A DNA stretch of 7,348 nt from Methanothrix sp. (GCA_028688175.1 JAQTYS010000087.1:2822-10169); one strand, 5' to 3'; counted from the stretch's first letter, positions 1-6,330 are shown. The notes: a model not told the origin generated them from the letters alone. Made by a program: numbers and translations.

Positions 1-473
1 CGCAGGGCGGCTTCTTTTCGCATCATCTCCACGAACTCTCGCTGTGTGGCAAAGATCAATGTGCCGGTGGGACAGGCGGCAACACAGGCAGGGATGTCCA
101 GATTCTTGCAGCGGTCGCACTTCACAGCCATGCGCACCTCAGCGTGCCGGCCTATGACCCCGTAGGGGCAGACCATAGCGCACATCCAGCAGCCCACACA
201 ATTCTCTTGATTGCGATCGACGATGCCGCTGACCGCATCCTGGTGCATGCCACCGGTACGGCAGACGGCAACACAGGGAGCATCCTCGCAGTGGCGGCAG
301 ACGAGAGGCATCTTCTGCCCCTCAGCCATCTCCACATAAACGCGACGCACCGGTCCCGGCTTCTCAGAGATAGCCGATATTAGGCTCTTGCCGGCGGAAT
401 GCTCCACGGCGCAGGCCATCTCGCAGGACTTGCAGCCCAGACATCTGTCCAGGCGGACGAAGACTTCTTTCAT
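1..473 (-). CDS. cooF: CooF-like four-cluster ferredoxin, electron partner of CO dehydrogenase (3' end cut by window edge)
   Basis: I read this gene directly from the reverse complement. It starts at ATG 473-471 and stays open for 157 codons to the left edge, so the C-terminus is missing. Sixteen cysteines fall into four [4Fe-4S] motifs: C11/C14/C17/C21, C59/C62/C67/C71, C92/C95/C98/C102 and C119/C122/C130/C134, the last with a seven-residue spacer. This arrangement is typical of CooF and the related HycB/DmsB-type polyferredoxins. The known role of CooF is to carry electrons between the CooS CO dehydrogenase and a membrane hydrogenase or other acceptor in the cytoplasm. The gene begins 11 bp after the cooS stop codon on the same strand, so the two are almost certainly co-transcribed. 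GGA just after the cooS stop is the only, weak, ribosome binding site. The electron acceptor cannot be inferred because the downstream genes lie outside the window. The motif alone could fit other DmsB-like subunits; the neighbour makes CooF the best call. Confidence 0.92.
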   Translation of the reverse strand, partial: MKEVFVRLDRCLGCKSCEMACAVEHSAGKSLISAISEKPGPVRRVYVEMAEGQKMPLVCRHCEDAPCVAVCRTGGMHQDAVSGIVDRNQENCVGCWMCAMVCPYGVIGRHAEVRMAVKCDRCKNLDIPACVAACPTGTLIFATQREFVEMMRKEAAL

Positions 474-484
474 GGATGGCTTCC

Positions 485-2332
485 TCACAGGCCCAGCTTC
501 CTTCGCTGGCTGTCGATATGATCGATCATCAAAGCAGCGGCCTTAAACGGATCAGGCTCCACAGCGAAGCATGCCCCGACCACGTCCTTAGCGCCGGCGG
601 TGAGCAGTCCGGCAACCGCTGAGCTTCCCAATACCGCAGGAACAGTTCCCAGTACAGTGTACACTCCCGAGCCCACCACATAAGCTCCAATTGCTACCGC
701 TTTTTCGCTCATCCACTCCGGAGCGGCGCCAGCTGCAGGCAGATCGCTTATGTCCACGCCCAGTGCATTAGCAACCGCCGCCGCTGCCGTCAGAATGCGG
801 CTGATGTCAACGCATGAGCCCATATGCAGCACCGGCGGAATTCCCAGGGCCTTGCATACTCCTTTTAAGCCTTCTCCTGCTAGGTCGGCGGCCTCAGGAA
901 GGAGCAGACCGGCCTTGGCACAGGCCTGGGCGTTGCAGCCTGTTGTGAGCACAAGCACATCCTTCTTGATAAGCTCTTTTACCATGTTGATGTGGCCATA
1001 ATCATGAACGATCTTGGGATTATTGCAGCCCACAACAGCTCCAATGCCCCGCACAGCACCGCTCTTGATGGCACCGATAAGCGGATCGAGGTTTCCTCCC
1101 AGGGCTGTGACAATCGTCTCCACAGAGAAGCCCACCATGCATTTGGATTTCTCTTTGGGGATATGGACTTTGGCAGGATTGCGATTCTTGTAGTTTTGGA
1201 CCGCCGCAAAGACTATGGATTTAGCCGTCTCCAGGGCGGTCTCTTCATGAAACTCCATGTGAACGGCGCCTGGGAACTTGGCCTTGGGGGAGGTGGAGAT
1301 GAATTTAGTGTGAAAGCACCCAGCGAGAGCGCCCAGCGCCGGCATGACGCACTGCACATCTACTACCATGGCGTCCACTGCCCCGGTGGCCACGGCCAAC
1401 TCTTGCTGCAGGAAGTTGCCTGCCGCCGGCACGCCGTGACGCATGAGGACCTCATTTCCAGTGCAGCACATTCCGGCCACATTTATGCCCACAGCGCCTT
1501 GCTTCTTGGCCAGCTCCACCATTTCCGGATCTGCAGCTGCCGCTACAATCATCTCTGAGAGGAGGGGCTCATGACCATGCACAATGACATTGACCTGATT
1601 GGGCTCCAGGACGCCCAGGTTGGCCTCGGAGAATGTGGGCGTTGGTGTGCCGAAGAGAACATCCTGTAGCTCGGTGGCGATCATGGAGCCGCCCCAGCCG
1701 TCTGCAAGACCAGTGCGTAGTCCCTGCAAAATCAGGCTCACGTAATCGTTGTCCACGCCCATGTGAGTGCGATGCATGCACTCCACGATCTCCCGGTCAA
1801 TGCCTCGCGGCTCAATTCCCAGCTTCTTCCAGATCCCCAGTCGCTTGGCCGGCGCCCGGCGGGTGAACTGCAGGGGGCCATCCTGTTTGCCAAACTCTGC
1901 CATGATGGCATCAGCCAGGGCGATTTGAGTTTCTACACCGTACTCCGCCATGAGGCGCTCCAGCTTGGCCTGATCTTTAATGCTGTAGGAAGGGGCCTCG
2001 CCCATAGCTACTGCCCGGAAGGTGTGGGCCACGTCGCGAGCGTGATCGGAGTGGGCTGAAGCCCCTGCGGCGATGCTGCGCAGAAGATTGCGGGCAACGA
2101 TTATATCTGCCGTTGCTCCGCAGACGCCTTTGGTGGCACCTTCTCCAAAGGGATCGATGCGACATGGTCCCATGTTGCAGTTTCGACAGCACAGTCCCAG
2201 CTCTCCAAAACCGCACTGTGGCTGCTGTTTTTCAAAGCGATCCCAGGCAGTCTCCAGACCGGCCCTCTGGCAGACATCGAGCATCTCCCGGCTGGCGGGA
2301 TCTATGGATCTATCACGAACATCCTTTGCCAT
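485..2332 (-). CDS. cooS: Anaerobic Ni-Fe carbon monoxide dehydrogenase catalytic subunit
   Basis: This 615-residue protein catalyses reversible oxidation of CO to CO2 as a cytoplasmic homodimer. Start ATG 2332 is preferred over an in-frame ATG ten codons upstream because AGAGGT sits six bases before it and CooS proteins begin near here. Visible ligands: C40 and C48 (D cluster bridging the subunits); C49, C52, C57 and C71 (B cluster); and for the Ni-Fe-S C cluster a histidine in the HGH at 252-254, C290 in GMCCTGNE, C328 in DVQCVMP, C436 in VVGCNN, C466 in TTGCNA and C507 in MGSCVD. K544 in SEKA matches the catalytic lysine. From memory of the Carboxydothermus CODH-II numbering, these are the full set. 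Length is close to the 620-640 usual for monofunctional CooS. It lacks the large N-terminal region and extra FeS clusters of the CdhA/acetyl-CoA synthase subunit, so it is not the Cdh complex. cooF follows 11 bp downstream. No CooC-type maturase is visible. Confidence 0.97.
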   Translation of the reverse strand: MAKDVRDRSIDPASREMLDVCQRAGLETAWDRFEKQQPQCGFGELGLCCRNCNMGPCRIDPFGEGATKGVCGATADIIVARNLLRSIAAGASAHSDHARDVAHTFRAVAMGEAPSYSIKDQAKLERLMAEYGVETQIALADAIMAEFGKQDGPLQFTRRAPAKRLGIWKKLGIEPRGIDREIVECMHRTHMGVDNDYVSLILQGLRTGLADGWGGSMIATELQDVLFGTPTPTFSEANLGVLEPNQVNVIVHGHEPLLSEMIVAAAADPEMVELAKKQGAVGINVAGMCCTGNEVLMRHGVPAAGNFLQQELAVATGAVDAMVVDVQCVMPALGALAGCFHTKFISTSPKAKFPGAVHMEFHEETALETAKSIVFAAVQNYKNRNPAKVHIPKEKSKCMVGFSVETIVTALGGNLDPLIGAIKSGAVRGIGAVVGCNNPKIVHDYGHINMVKELIKKDVLVLTTGCNAQACAKAGLLLPEAADLAGEGLKGVCKALGIPPVLHMGSCVDISRILTAAAAVANALGVDISDLPAAGAAPEWMSEKAVAIGAYVVGSGVYTVLGTVPAVLGSSAVAGLLTAGAKDVVGACFAVEPDPFKAAALMIDHIDSQRRKLGL

Positions 2333-2338
2333 ATCATT

Positions 2339-2344
2339 ACCTCT
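2339..2344 (-). promoter_or_regulatory. Ribosome binding site of cooS
   Basis: On the minus strand AGAGGT lies six bases before the ATG at 2332. It fits the 3' end of 16S rRNA and decides the start: the alternative ATG ten codons upstream (2362) has no comparable purine-rich element. Confidence 0.7.
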
Positions 2345-2385
2345 ATAATTAGTTCTGAGCACAAATCAGGTGCGAATCCGTCTGC

Positions 2386-2400
2386 TAGTATTTAATGCTA
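2386..2400 (-). promoter_or_regulatory. Candidate TATA box of cooS inside a near-palindrome
   Basis: The minus strand reads TAGCATTAAATACTA, which contains an archaeal box-A-like ATTAAATA. The 15 bases form a palindrome with one mismatched pair. With the usual spacing of about 25 bases, transcription would start near 2366 and leave a leader of roughly 35 bases before the cooS ATG. A regulator binding the palindrome would block TBP access; that is inference. The AT-rich surroundings contain other TATA-like strings (for example near 2411-2425), so the exact box is uncertain. Confidence 0.4.
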
Positions 2401-2412
2401 ATCTATTTTATT

Positions 2413-2478
2413 TTAAATTATTTAAGAAAGTTTTGAAAAAGAATTCCAATAAGTGTGAAATTTATTTAAGTAAATAAA
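2413..2478. repeat. AT-rich palindromes in the cooS/glycosyltransferase divergent spacer
   Basis: The 329-base spacer between the divergent genes holds no plausible gene. Two palindromes stand out. TTAAATTATTTAA at 2413-2425 is perfect around a central T. TTTATTTA and TAAATAAA at 2461-2478 are perfect 8-base arms around AG. Both contain the same nonamer TTATTTAAG (2418-2426 and 2462-2470). They could be operators, but base composition alone makes short AT palindromes common here. Confidence 0.35.
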
Positions 2479-2579
2479 AACAAAATGCTCTAGTTGGCTA
2501 TTGATCTTTCAATTATTGATTTCTTTTTCACCCATTATTACTTCTGAGATGGTTGCGCATATTTTACAATAATAAAAAG

Positions 2580-2587
2580 TTATAAAG
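2580..2587 (+). promoter_or_regulatory. Candidate TATA box for the glycosyltransferase gene
   Basis: TTATAAAG is preceded by the purine-rich AATAAAAAG, which could act as a BRE. Transcription would begin near 2610, giving a leader of about 37 bases to ATG 2647 or about 52 to ATG 2662. This is pattern recognition only. Confidence 0.4.
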
Positions 2588-2661
2588 TTACAACTATTAT
2601 TAATTAATTGCTACTAATTACAGCAAATGATTTATACAATCAGACCATGCTATTCTCCTTC

Positions 2662-3756
2662 ATGGGACATGTTTTTGTAAGTCCTCTCAATTGGGGTCTG
2701 GGCCACGCTACCCGAGACATCCCCATTATTGAGGAGCTTTTGCAGAGAGGACATGAGGTAACCGTCGGCACGAGCGGCAATGCCCTGGCCCTACTGCAGA
2801 GAGAATGCCCGCAGTGTAATTTCATCCTCTTCAAGGATTATCCGGCACCCTACAGCGACTCTCGATTCTTTCTGCCAACATTTATCGCAGGCATTCCCGG
2901 CCTTCTGAGGGCCATTGCCCAGGAGAAAAAAAGGTTTGAAGGGATCCTGGCAGAGAATAGATTCGACCTGATCATCAGCGACAACCGCATGAGCGTCTAC
3001 AGCAGCAAGGTCCCCAGCTATTTCATATCTCACCAGCTTCGCTTCAGCATGCCCCGCAATCTCTATCCATTTGAGGTTATGACCATGCCCTTCAACAGCT
3101 TCTTTCACAGCAAATTTTTAGGCGTGATTGTGCCGGATATAAACCCTAATGGAGGCAGCAATAACCTGTGTGGCAAGCTCTGTCGCTCCCATGTGAATGC
3201 CACGAATCGCAGAGCCTACTACGCAGGAATTTTGACCAGCACCAAAAAAATGGCGTTGGAAAGGGATCTGGACTTTTTGGCCATTGCATCCGGTCCCGAG
3301 CCGCAGAGGACCCGTCTGGAGGAGATCATCATGAAGCAGATACAATATCTCCCCGGCGAAAAGGTGGTCCTTCTGGGAAGCCCGCAAAAAGAGTACCACA
3401 AAAAATTGGATGAGCATACCACTGTGCACTCCTACGTCTCCACAGAGGAGAAGACGCAGCTGATGAACCGGGCCAGGTTTATCATTGCCAGGTCCGGCTA
3501 TACTACTATGATGGAGCTGGCAGAGCTGGAGACCAGGCATGGCCTCTTTACGCCCACCCCCGGCCAGACTGAGCAGGAATACCTCTCCCGCTACTATGCC
3601 AGGCAGGGCTGGTTTTTGTCACGCAGCCAGTATAAACTTAAATTGGCTGATGACGTGGCAGAGGCCATGCAGTACCGGGGATTTCCAAGGATGGCCAAGA
3701 CAAGGGAGAACGTAAAGAGACTTTATGAGGATGTGCTTCGGCGGCATCTGAGCTGA
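2662..3756 (+). CDS. GT-B fold glycosyltransferase, MurG/GT28-like
   Basis: The predicted protein has 364 residues if it starts at ATG 2662. It probably transfers a sugar from a nucleotide-sugar donor to a lipid or glycan acceptor on the cytoplasmic face of the membrane; the substrate cannot be read. The N-terminal glycine-rich loop WGLGHATR (residues 11-18) matches the acceptor-side loop of MurG-like enzymes. ASGPEPQR (209-216) opens the second Rossmann domain, followed by MNRARFIIARSGYTTMMELA around 268-287 and PTPGQTEQE (298-306), the usual donor-binding signature of the GT28 C-terminal domain. I chose 2662 because family members begin a few residues before this first strand. ATG 2647 would add five residues and a TTG at 2608 eighteen; none has a clear ribosome binding site. 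It is divergent from cooS and convergent with the small gene at 3799-4068. It is not a true MurG in an archaeon; a surface-glycan or glycolipid role is inferred. Confidence 0.85.
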   Translation: MGHVFVSPLNWGLGHATRDIPIIEELLQRGHEVTVGTSGNALALLQRECPQCNFILFKDYPAPYSDSRFFLPTFIAGIPGLLRAIAQEKKRFEGILAENRFDLIISDNRMSVYSSKVPSYFISHQLRFSMPRNLYPFEVMTMPFNSFFHSKFLGVIVPDINPNGGSNNLCGKLCRSHVNATNRRAYYAGILTSTKKMALERDLDFLAIASGPEPQRTRLEEIIMKQIQYLPGEKVVLLGSPQKEYHKKLDEHTTVHSYVSTEEKTQLMNRARFIIARSGYTTMMELAELETRHGLFTPTPGQTEQEYLSRYYARQGWFLSRSQYKLKLADDVAEAMQYRGFPRMAKTRENVKRLYEDVLRRHLS

Positions 3757-3778
3757 GGACTAATCTCATTTTATCTTT

Positions 3779-3803
3779 AAAAAATAATAGGCACAGGCCT
3801 ATT
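3779..3803 (-). terminator. Hairpin plus T-run terminator of the Hfq-like gene, shared convergent site
   Basis: Arms AATAGGC (3786-3792) and GCCTATT (3797-3803) pair perfectly over seven bases around a four-base loop. Read on the minus strand, the stem is followed within a base or two by six T (3784-3779), as in an intrinsic terminator. The minus-strand stop codon TAG lies inside the first arm. On the plus strand only four T follow the stem, so it may work weakly for the glycosyltransferase too, which ends at 3756. Confidence 0.6.
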
Positions 3804-4068
3804 TTGTATTAAGTGGTGTTTGGGGTAATGATTTAAGCCCCTGAGAATCTATAAATGGGGGGTTTTTTATTTTCTGGTTCTTATTGACAAACAGAGATGC
3901 GATGGCAGATTGGACCACAAAACAAAAGCCATTTGCATCTCCAATTGTTAGCCAATTAGATTCTTCCGTTAGGAGTATGCCAGTGATTGCTTTGCCATCT
4001 AGGGTATTTACGGTAATTGTTTTCCCTTGAAGTTGGTGCTTACTTATCGGATTTTGTGTTTGTTCCAT
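3799..4068 (-). CDS. Small Hfq/LSm-like beta-barrel protein (putative)
   Basis: This 89-residue protein starts at ATG 4068, preceded by a strong AGAAGGAGA ribosome binding site, so it is a real gene. Residues about 11-62 read like an Sm fold: LQGKTITVNTLDGKAITGIL (strands 1-2 with the DGK turn), then a WLTIGD strand, then FCFVVQSAIASLFV, which lines up by eye with the Hfq Sm2 stretch (strand, YKHAI, final strand). As in Hfq, a short N-terminal helix segment precedes the barrel and a polar tail of about 27 residues follows. If correct, it would form a ring that binds U-rich or A-rich RNA in the cytoplasm. The Hfq YKH residues are not conserved (VQS instead), so RNA binding is not assured. The gene is visibly more AT-rich than its neighbours, which hints at transfer or relaxed composition. 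It lies 103 bp downstream of the MFS gene on the same strand. Other SH3-like small barrels remain possible. Confidence 0.8.
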   Translation of the reverse strand: MEQTQNPISKHQLQGKTITVNTLDGKAITGILLTEESNWLTIGDANGFCFVVQSAIASLFVNKNQKIKNPPFIDSQGLKSLPQTPLNTK

Positions 4069-4075
4069 ATGATTT

Positions 4076-4084
4076 CTCCTTCTA
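4076..4084 (-). promoter_or_regulatory. Strong ribosome binding site of the Hfq-like gene
   Basis: The minus strand carries AGAAGGAGA, a near-ideal Shine-Dalgarno sequence, seven to eight bases before ATG 4068. It is the clearest such site in the window and is the main reason to believe this short gene. Confidence 0.75.
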
Positions 4085-4103
4085 GGAATGAGATATGTCT
4101 AAC

Positions 4104-4111
4104 CTATATTT
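4104..4111 (-). promoter_or_regulatory. Possible TATA box of the Hfq-like gene
   Basis: AAATATAG on the minus strand lies 36-43 bases before the start codon. A start site about 25 bases downstream would leave a very short leader that still includes the ribosome binding site. Together with a T5 run after the MFS gene (minus strand, near 4135-4140), it suggests that this gene may have its own transcript. Weak evidence. Confidence 0.3.
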
Positions 4112-4171
4112 CAGCCTTTGTTTGGGACAACTGCAAAAATGTTTTATGCTTGATACCTGCCTGAAACCTCT

Positions 4172-5566
4172 TCATCCCCTTTCTCCTTTTCTCAGTTTGC
4201 CTCTGGCCAGAGAGGCATAAATCCCCAAGATGCATAGCGCAGAGAAGACGGCAAAGGCTACCCTGACGCTTGAAAGGAACTGGGGATAGTACTGAGGAGT
4301 GATCTCCACCTCGCCCAGATACAGCGAGAAGACCATCATGACAAAGCTCATACTGGAGACCTGGCCCACCAGACGCATGGTTCCTAGAGTGGCGGACCCT
4401 ATGCCATAGTGGCGCGGCTCTACGGAAGACATGATGGCGTTGGTGTTGGGCGAGGTGAATAATGCCAGACCCAAGCCCAGAGTGATAAGACAGGCTACGA
4501 TGAAAATGATGCTTGTCTCCCCGTTTAGAGATACGAATGCTAAGACGGCCACAAAGGTGAGTGCCATTCCGGCGGTGGCCACGAGGCGCGGCTCAATCCT
4601 GTCGGAGAGCCTTCCGGTAAATGGGGAGAAGATAGCCATTACCGCTGGCTGGGCGAGCATGATCAGCCCCGCCTGGTCGGGCGCCAAACCTTTGATGTAT
4701 TGCAGATAGAGGCTGAGCAGGAAGGTTATGGCAAAGGTGGCGCTGTAGCTGATGAGTGCCGCCAGATTGGAGTAGGCATAGACCCGATTCTTTTTAAAGA
4801 GACTCACATCCAGCACAGGACAGGAGATGCCTGACTCCCAGCGGATGAGCAGGAACAAGGTAGCCGCCCCCGCCAGTACCAGCGCAGCTCCCTCCCATGC
4901 CGGAAGAAGGGAAAAGCCGAACATAACCGCCACGAGCATCAAGCTGTATATTGCCGATCCGATCAGATCGAGTTTGTCTTCTCTGGCTCCGGCCCACTCG
5001 CCTTTCAGTTTCCATAGGCCCAGAGCCAGGGGAATCAGTCCCAGGGGAACATTGATCAAAAAGAGGCTTCTCCAGCCGAAATATTCGGTGAGCAGTCCCC
5101 CAAGAAAAGGCCCCAATGATAGTCCCAGGTAGACGGAGGCGGCATTGATTCCCAAGATCCGGCCCCTCTCCTGCAGGGGAAATACGCTGACCAAAATGGC
5201 AGTTCCCGTTCCGAAGATCATAGCACTGCCAAATCCCTGCAGCACCCTCGAGACGATAAGGACCATGGAAGAGGGAGCAAAGAAGGCCACCAGAGATGAT
5301 GCCGTGAATATGAATAGACCAATGAAAAAGACTTTCTTCATGCCGTAGATATCGGCTACTTTTCCAAAGGGCACCATAAAGACGGCGGCAGAGAGCAGAT
5401 AGCTGGTAGCAATCCAGCTCAAGAGGATGGCATCCATGGAGAACTCTTCTCCAATGGCAGGGAGAGCAATGTTGATAGAGGATGCCATAAAGGGCGGCAG
5501 GAAGGAGGTCAAGGTAGCGATGACCAGGGCGCATCTTCTGATATCCGGGCCGGGACATGCACTCAT
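4172..5566 (-). CDS. MFS drug/solute exporter, DHA2 (EmrB/QacA) type
   Basis: This 464-residue, highly hydrophobic protein has the spacing of a 14-helix DHA2 transporter, which uses the proton gradient to export small molecules across the cytoplasmic membrane. Motif A is GKVADIYGMKK (68-78, loop 2-3), motif B is RVLQGFGSA (107-115), and motif C, the antiporter signature in helix 5, is LGLSLGPFLGG (147-157). WRSLFLINVPLG (165-176) is a classic DHA2 stretch. A degenerate motif A, GRLSDRIEPR (318-327), marks the second half. The N-terminus lacks a signal peptide and the first helix begins near residue 13. Start ATG 5566 has no good ribosome binding site; no better in-frame start exists nearby. 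It ends with a charged tail. Regulation may involve the 20-bp tandem repeats 51-90 bp upstream. No EmrA-like partner or regulator gene is visible, and the substrate cannot be predicted. Confidence 0.93.
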   Translation of the reverse strand: MSACPGPDIRRCALVIATLTSFLPPFMASSINIALPAIGEEFSMDAILLSWIATSYLLSAAVFMVPFGKVADIYGMKKVFFIGLFIFTASSLVAFFAPSSMVLIVSRVLQGFGSAMIFGTGTAILVSVFPLQERGRILGINAASVYLGLSLGPFLGGLLTEYFGWRSLFLINVPLGLIPLALGLWKLKGEWAGAREDKLDLIGSAIYSLMLVAVMFGFSLLPAWEGAALVLAGAATLFLLIRWESGISCPVLDVSLFKKNRVYAYSNLAALISYSATFAITFLLSLYLQYIKGLAPDQAGLIMLAQPAVMAIFSPFTGRLSDRIEPRLVATAGMALTFVAVLAFVSLNGETSIIFIVACLITLGLGLALFTSPNTNAIMSSVEPRHYGIGSATLGTMRLVGQVSSMSFVMMVFSLYLGEVEITPQYYPQFLSSVRVAFAVFSALCILGIYASLARGKLRKGERG

Positions 5567-5616
5567 TGATATCTGAATTGAGGGTCGTTGGGATTAACCT
5601 TTTGCCTCAATCTGAT

Positions 5617-5663
5617 TGCTGCTTAATTGTTCCAAATGCAGTTTAATGGTTCCAAAATGTTCC
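5617..5663. repeat. Two 20-bp tandem repeats plus partial third, upstream of the MFS gene
   Basis: Unit 1 is TGCTGCTTAATTGTTCCAAA (5617-5636) and unit 2 is TGCAGTTTAATGGTTCCAAA (5637-5656), identical at 17 of 20 positions. A third GTTCC follows at 5659-5663. The 20-base period is about two helical turns, so bound proteins would sit on one face. The position, 51-97 bp before the MFS start codon, suits an operator; the minus-strand ATTAAA strings inside the units could be part of its promoter. No regulator gene is visible. Confidence 0.6.
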
Positions 5664-5722
5664 TTTTTAGAATTTCCCCCATAGATTCCCATTATTTTTC
5701 CATATCAAGGTTTGAAAAAATC

Positions 5723-5757
5723 TATCGTTCGTTCTGTTATAAATTAATATATCGTTC
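5723..5757 (+). promoter_or_regulatory. TATA box flanked by TATCGTTC direct repeats, promoter of the secreted-protein operon
   Basis: TTATAAAT at 5737-5744, within a longer AT run to 5750, is a good archaeal TATA box. It is flanked by two copies of TATCGTTC (5723-5730 and 5750-5757) 27 bases apart. Transcription would begin near 5766 and leave a leader of about 58 bases. The remaining spacer between the MFS gene and this operon (5567-5823) shows no convincing gene. Confidence 0.5.
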
Positions 5758-5787
5758 AGTGACAGCTGCAATGGTGATATGCGCCAT

Positions 5788-5813
5788 TTTAGGAGAGCAT
5801 ATCTTTAGGAGAG
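5788..5813 (+). promoter_or_regulatory. Duplicated TTTAGGAGAG in the leader of the secreted-protein operon
   Basis: TTTAGGAGAG occurs at 5788-5797 and again at 5804-5813, 16 bases apart. Each copy carries AGGAG, a Shine-Dalgarno core, and GGTGGA at 5815-5820 lies directly before ATG 5824. Three potential ribosome docking sites in 33 bases is unusual; the second AGGAG (5807-5811) has the best spacing. Confidence 0.45.
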
Positions 5814-5823
5814 TGGTGGAAAA

Positions 5824-6330
5824 ATGGAAACGAAAGCAAAGTGTATTTTAGCAATGGTTGCCATGTCCCTTCTCATCACGCCTGCCTTTTCCCAAGGCGG
5901 CGAGAGAGATGGACCCAATGGCAATCCGGGAAGCAATATGGGATCAGGACAGGATAATGCCATGATGGCTGGTCCAAATGAAGCGCCTTTTGGTCAAGTA
6001 GGTGAGATCAAGCATGGTCTGGCACCTGATGCACCCAAATTCAAAGGCTGCGATACAGACCCCCAGATGAAGCCAAACATGGCGCCCATAAAGCCTCCGG
6101 CTGATAAGCCTGAAGGGTCAGAGAATGAATTGAACCCAGAAGATGCACCTCATGATGAACCGGCACCCTGGTCATATATCAAACCAGGCGACGGGCAGCA
6201 TGATGGCGCTGCTTTCGGCTTTATGGATGGCAAACATCGTATGATGCATAAAAAGCCGTTAAAGTCTTTAGCGGATAAGGATTTCCCAGAACTGCCGTCC
6301 ATGAAGTCGATTATGAACCACGGGAGATAA
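5824..6330 (+). CDS. Secreted Met/His/Pro/Asp-rich protein of unknown function
   Basis: I do not recognise a family for this 168-residue protein. Residues 1-23 form a signal peptide: a KAK N-region, a hydrophobic core ILAMVAMSLLIT, and a probable cleavage after AFS at Q24, so it is exported. The mature part has almost no hydrophobic stretches and is rich in Gly, Pro, Asp, Asn, Met and His. Ten Met and six His occur in about 145 residues, including NAMMAG (45-50), MDGKHRMMHKK (134-144) and a terminal SIMNHGR. There is one Cys (C76 in KGCDTD). Such a make-up suggests a disordered chain, and clustered Met and His could bind soft or transition metals; that is inference. The central part (81-122) has PADKPEG and EDAPHDEPAPW segments. 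The start is set by the signal peptide and the upstream GGTGGA/AGGAG. The next gene starts 12 bp downstream, so the two are probably co-transcribed and may work together at the cell surface. Confidence 0.8.
   Translation: METKAKCILAMVAMSLLITPAFSQGGERDGPNGNPGSNMGSGQDNAMMAGPNEAPFGQVGEIKHGLAPDAPKFKGCDTDPQMKPNMAPIKPPADKPEGSENELNPEDAPHDEPAPWSYIKPGDGQHDGAAFGFMDGKHRMMHKKPLKSLADKDFPELPSMKSIMNHGR

Noticed and set aside
992..1558. A 188-codon plus-strand frame opposite cooS
   Set aside because: It is a mirror of the high-GC cooS coding strand; the cooS protein has all its metal ligands, so the antisense frame has no independent support.
2608..2661. Extension of the glycosyltransferase to a TTG start at 2608 or ATG at 2647
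   Set aside because: The TTG start lies where transcription probably begins and adds residues not expected before the first strand of a GT-B protein. ATG 2647 is possible but has no better ribosome binding site than 2662.
3118..3540. A 140-codon minus-strand frame opposite the glycosyltransferase
   Set aside because: It lies wholly within a gene with recognisable GT28-type motifs, has no ribosome binding site and no domain pattern.
4794..5558. A 254-codon minus-strand frame inside the MFS gene in another phase
   Set aside because: The overlapping frame encodes clear MFS motifs and membrane helices. The alternative has no such features and is a shadow of it.
5627..5851. A 74-codon plus-strand frame across the spacer and into the secreted-protein gene
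   Set aside because: It starts with TTG, has no ribosome binding site, covers the TATA box and tandem repeats, and overlaps the well-supported gene at 5824. It is most likely chance.
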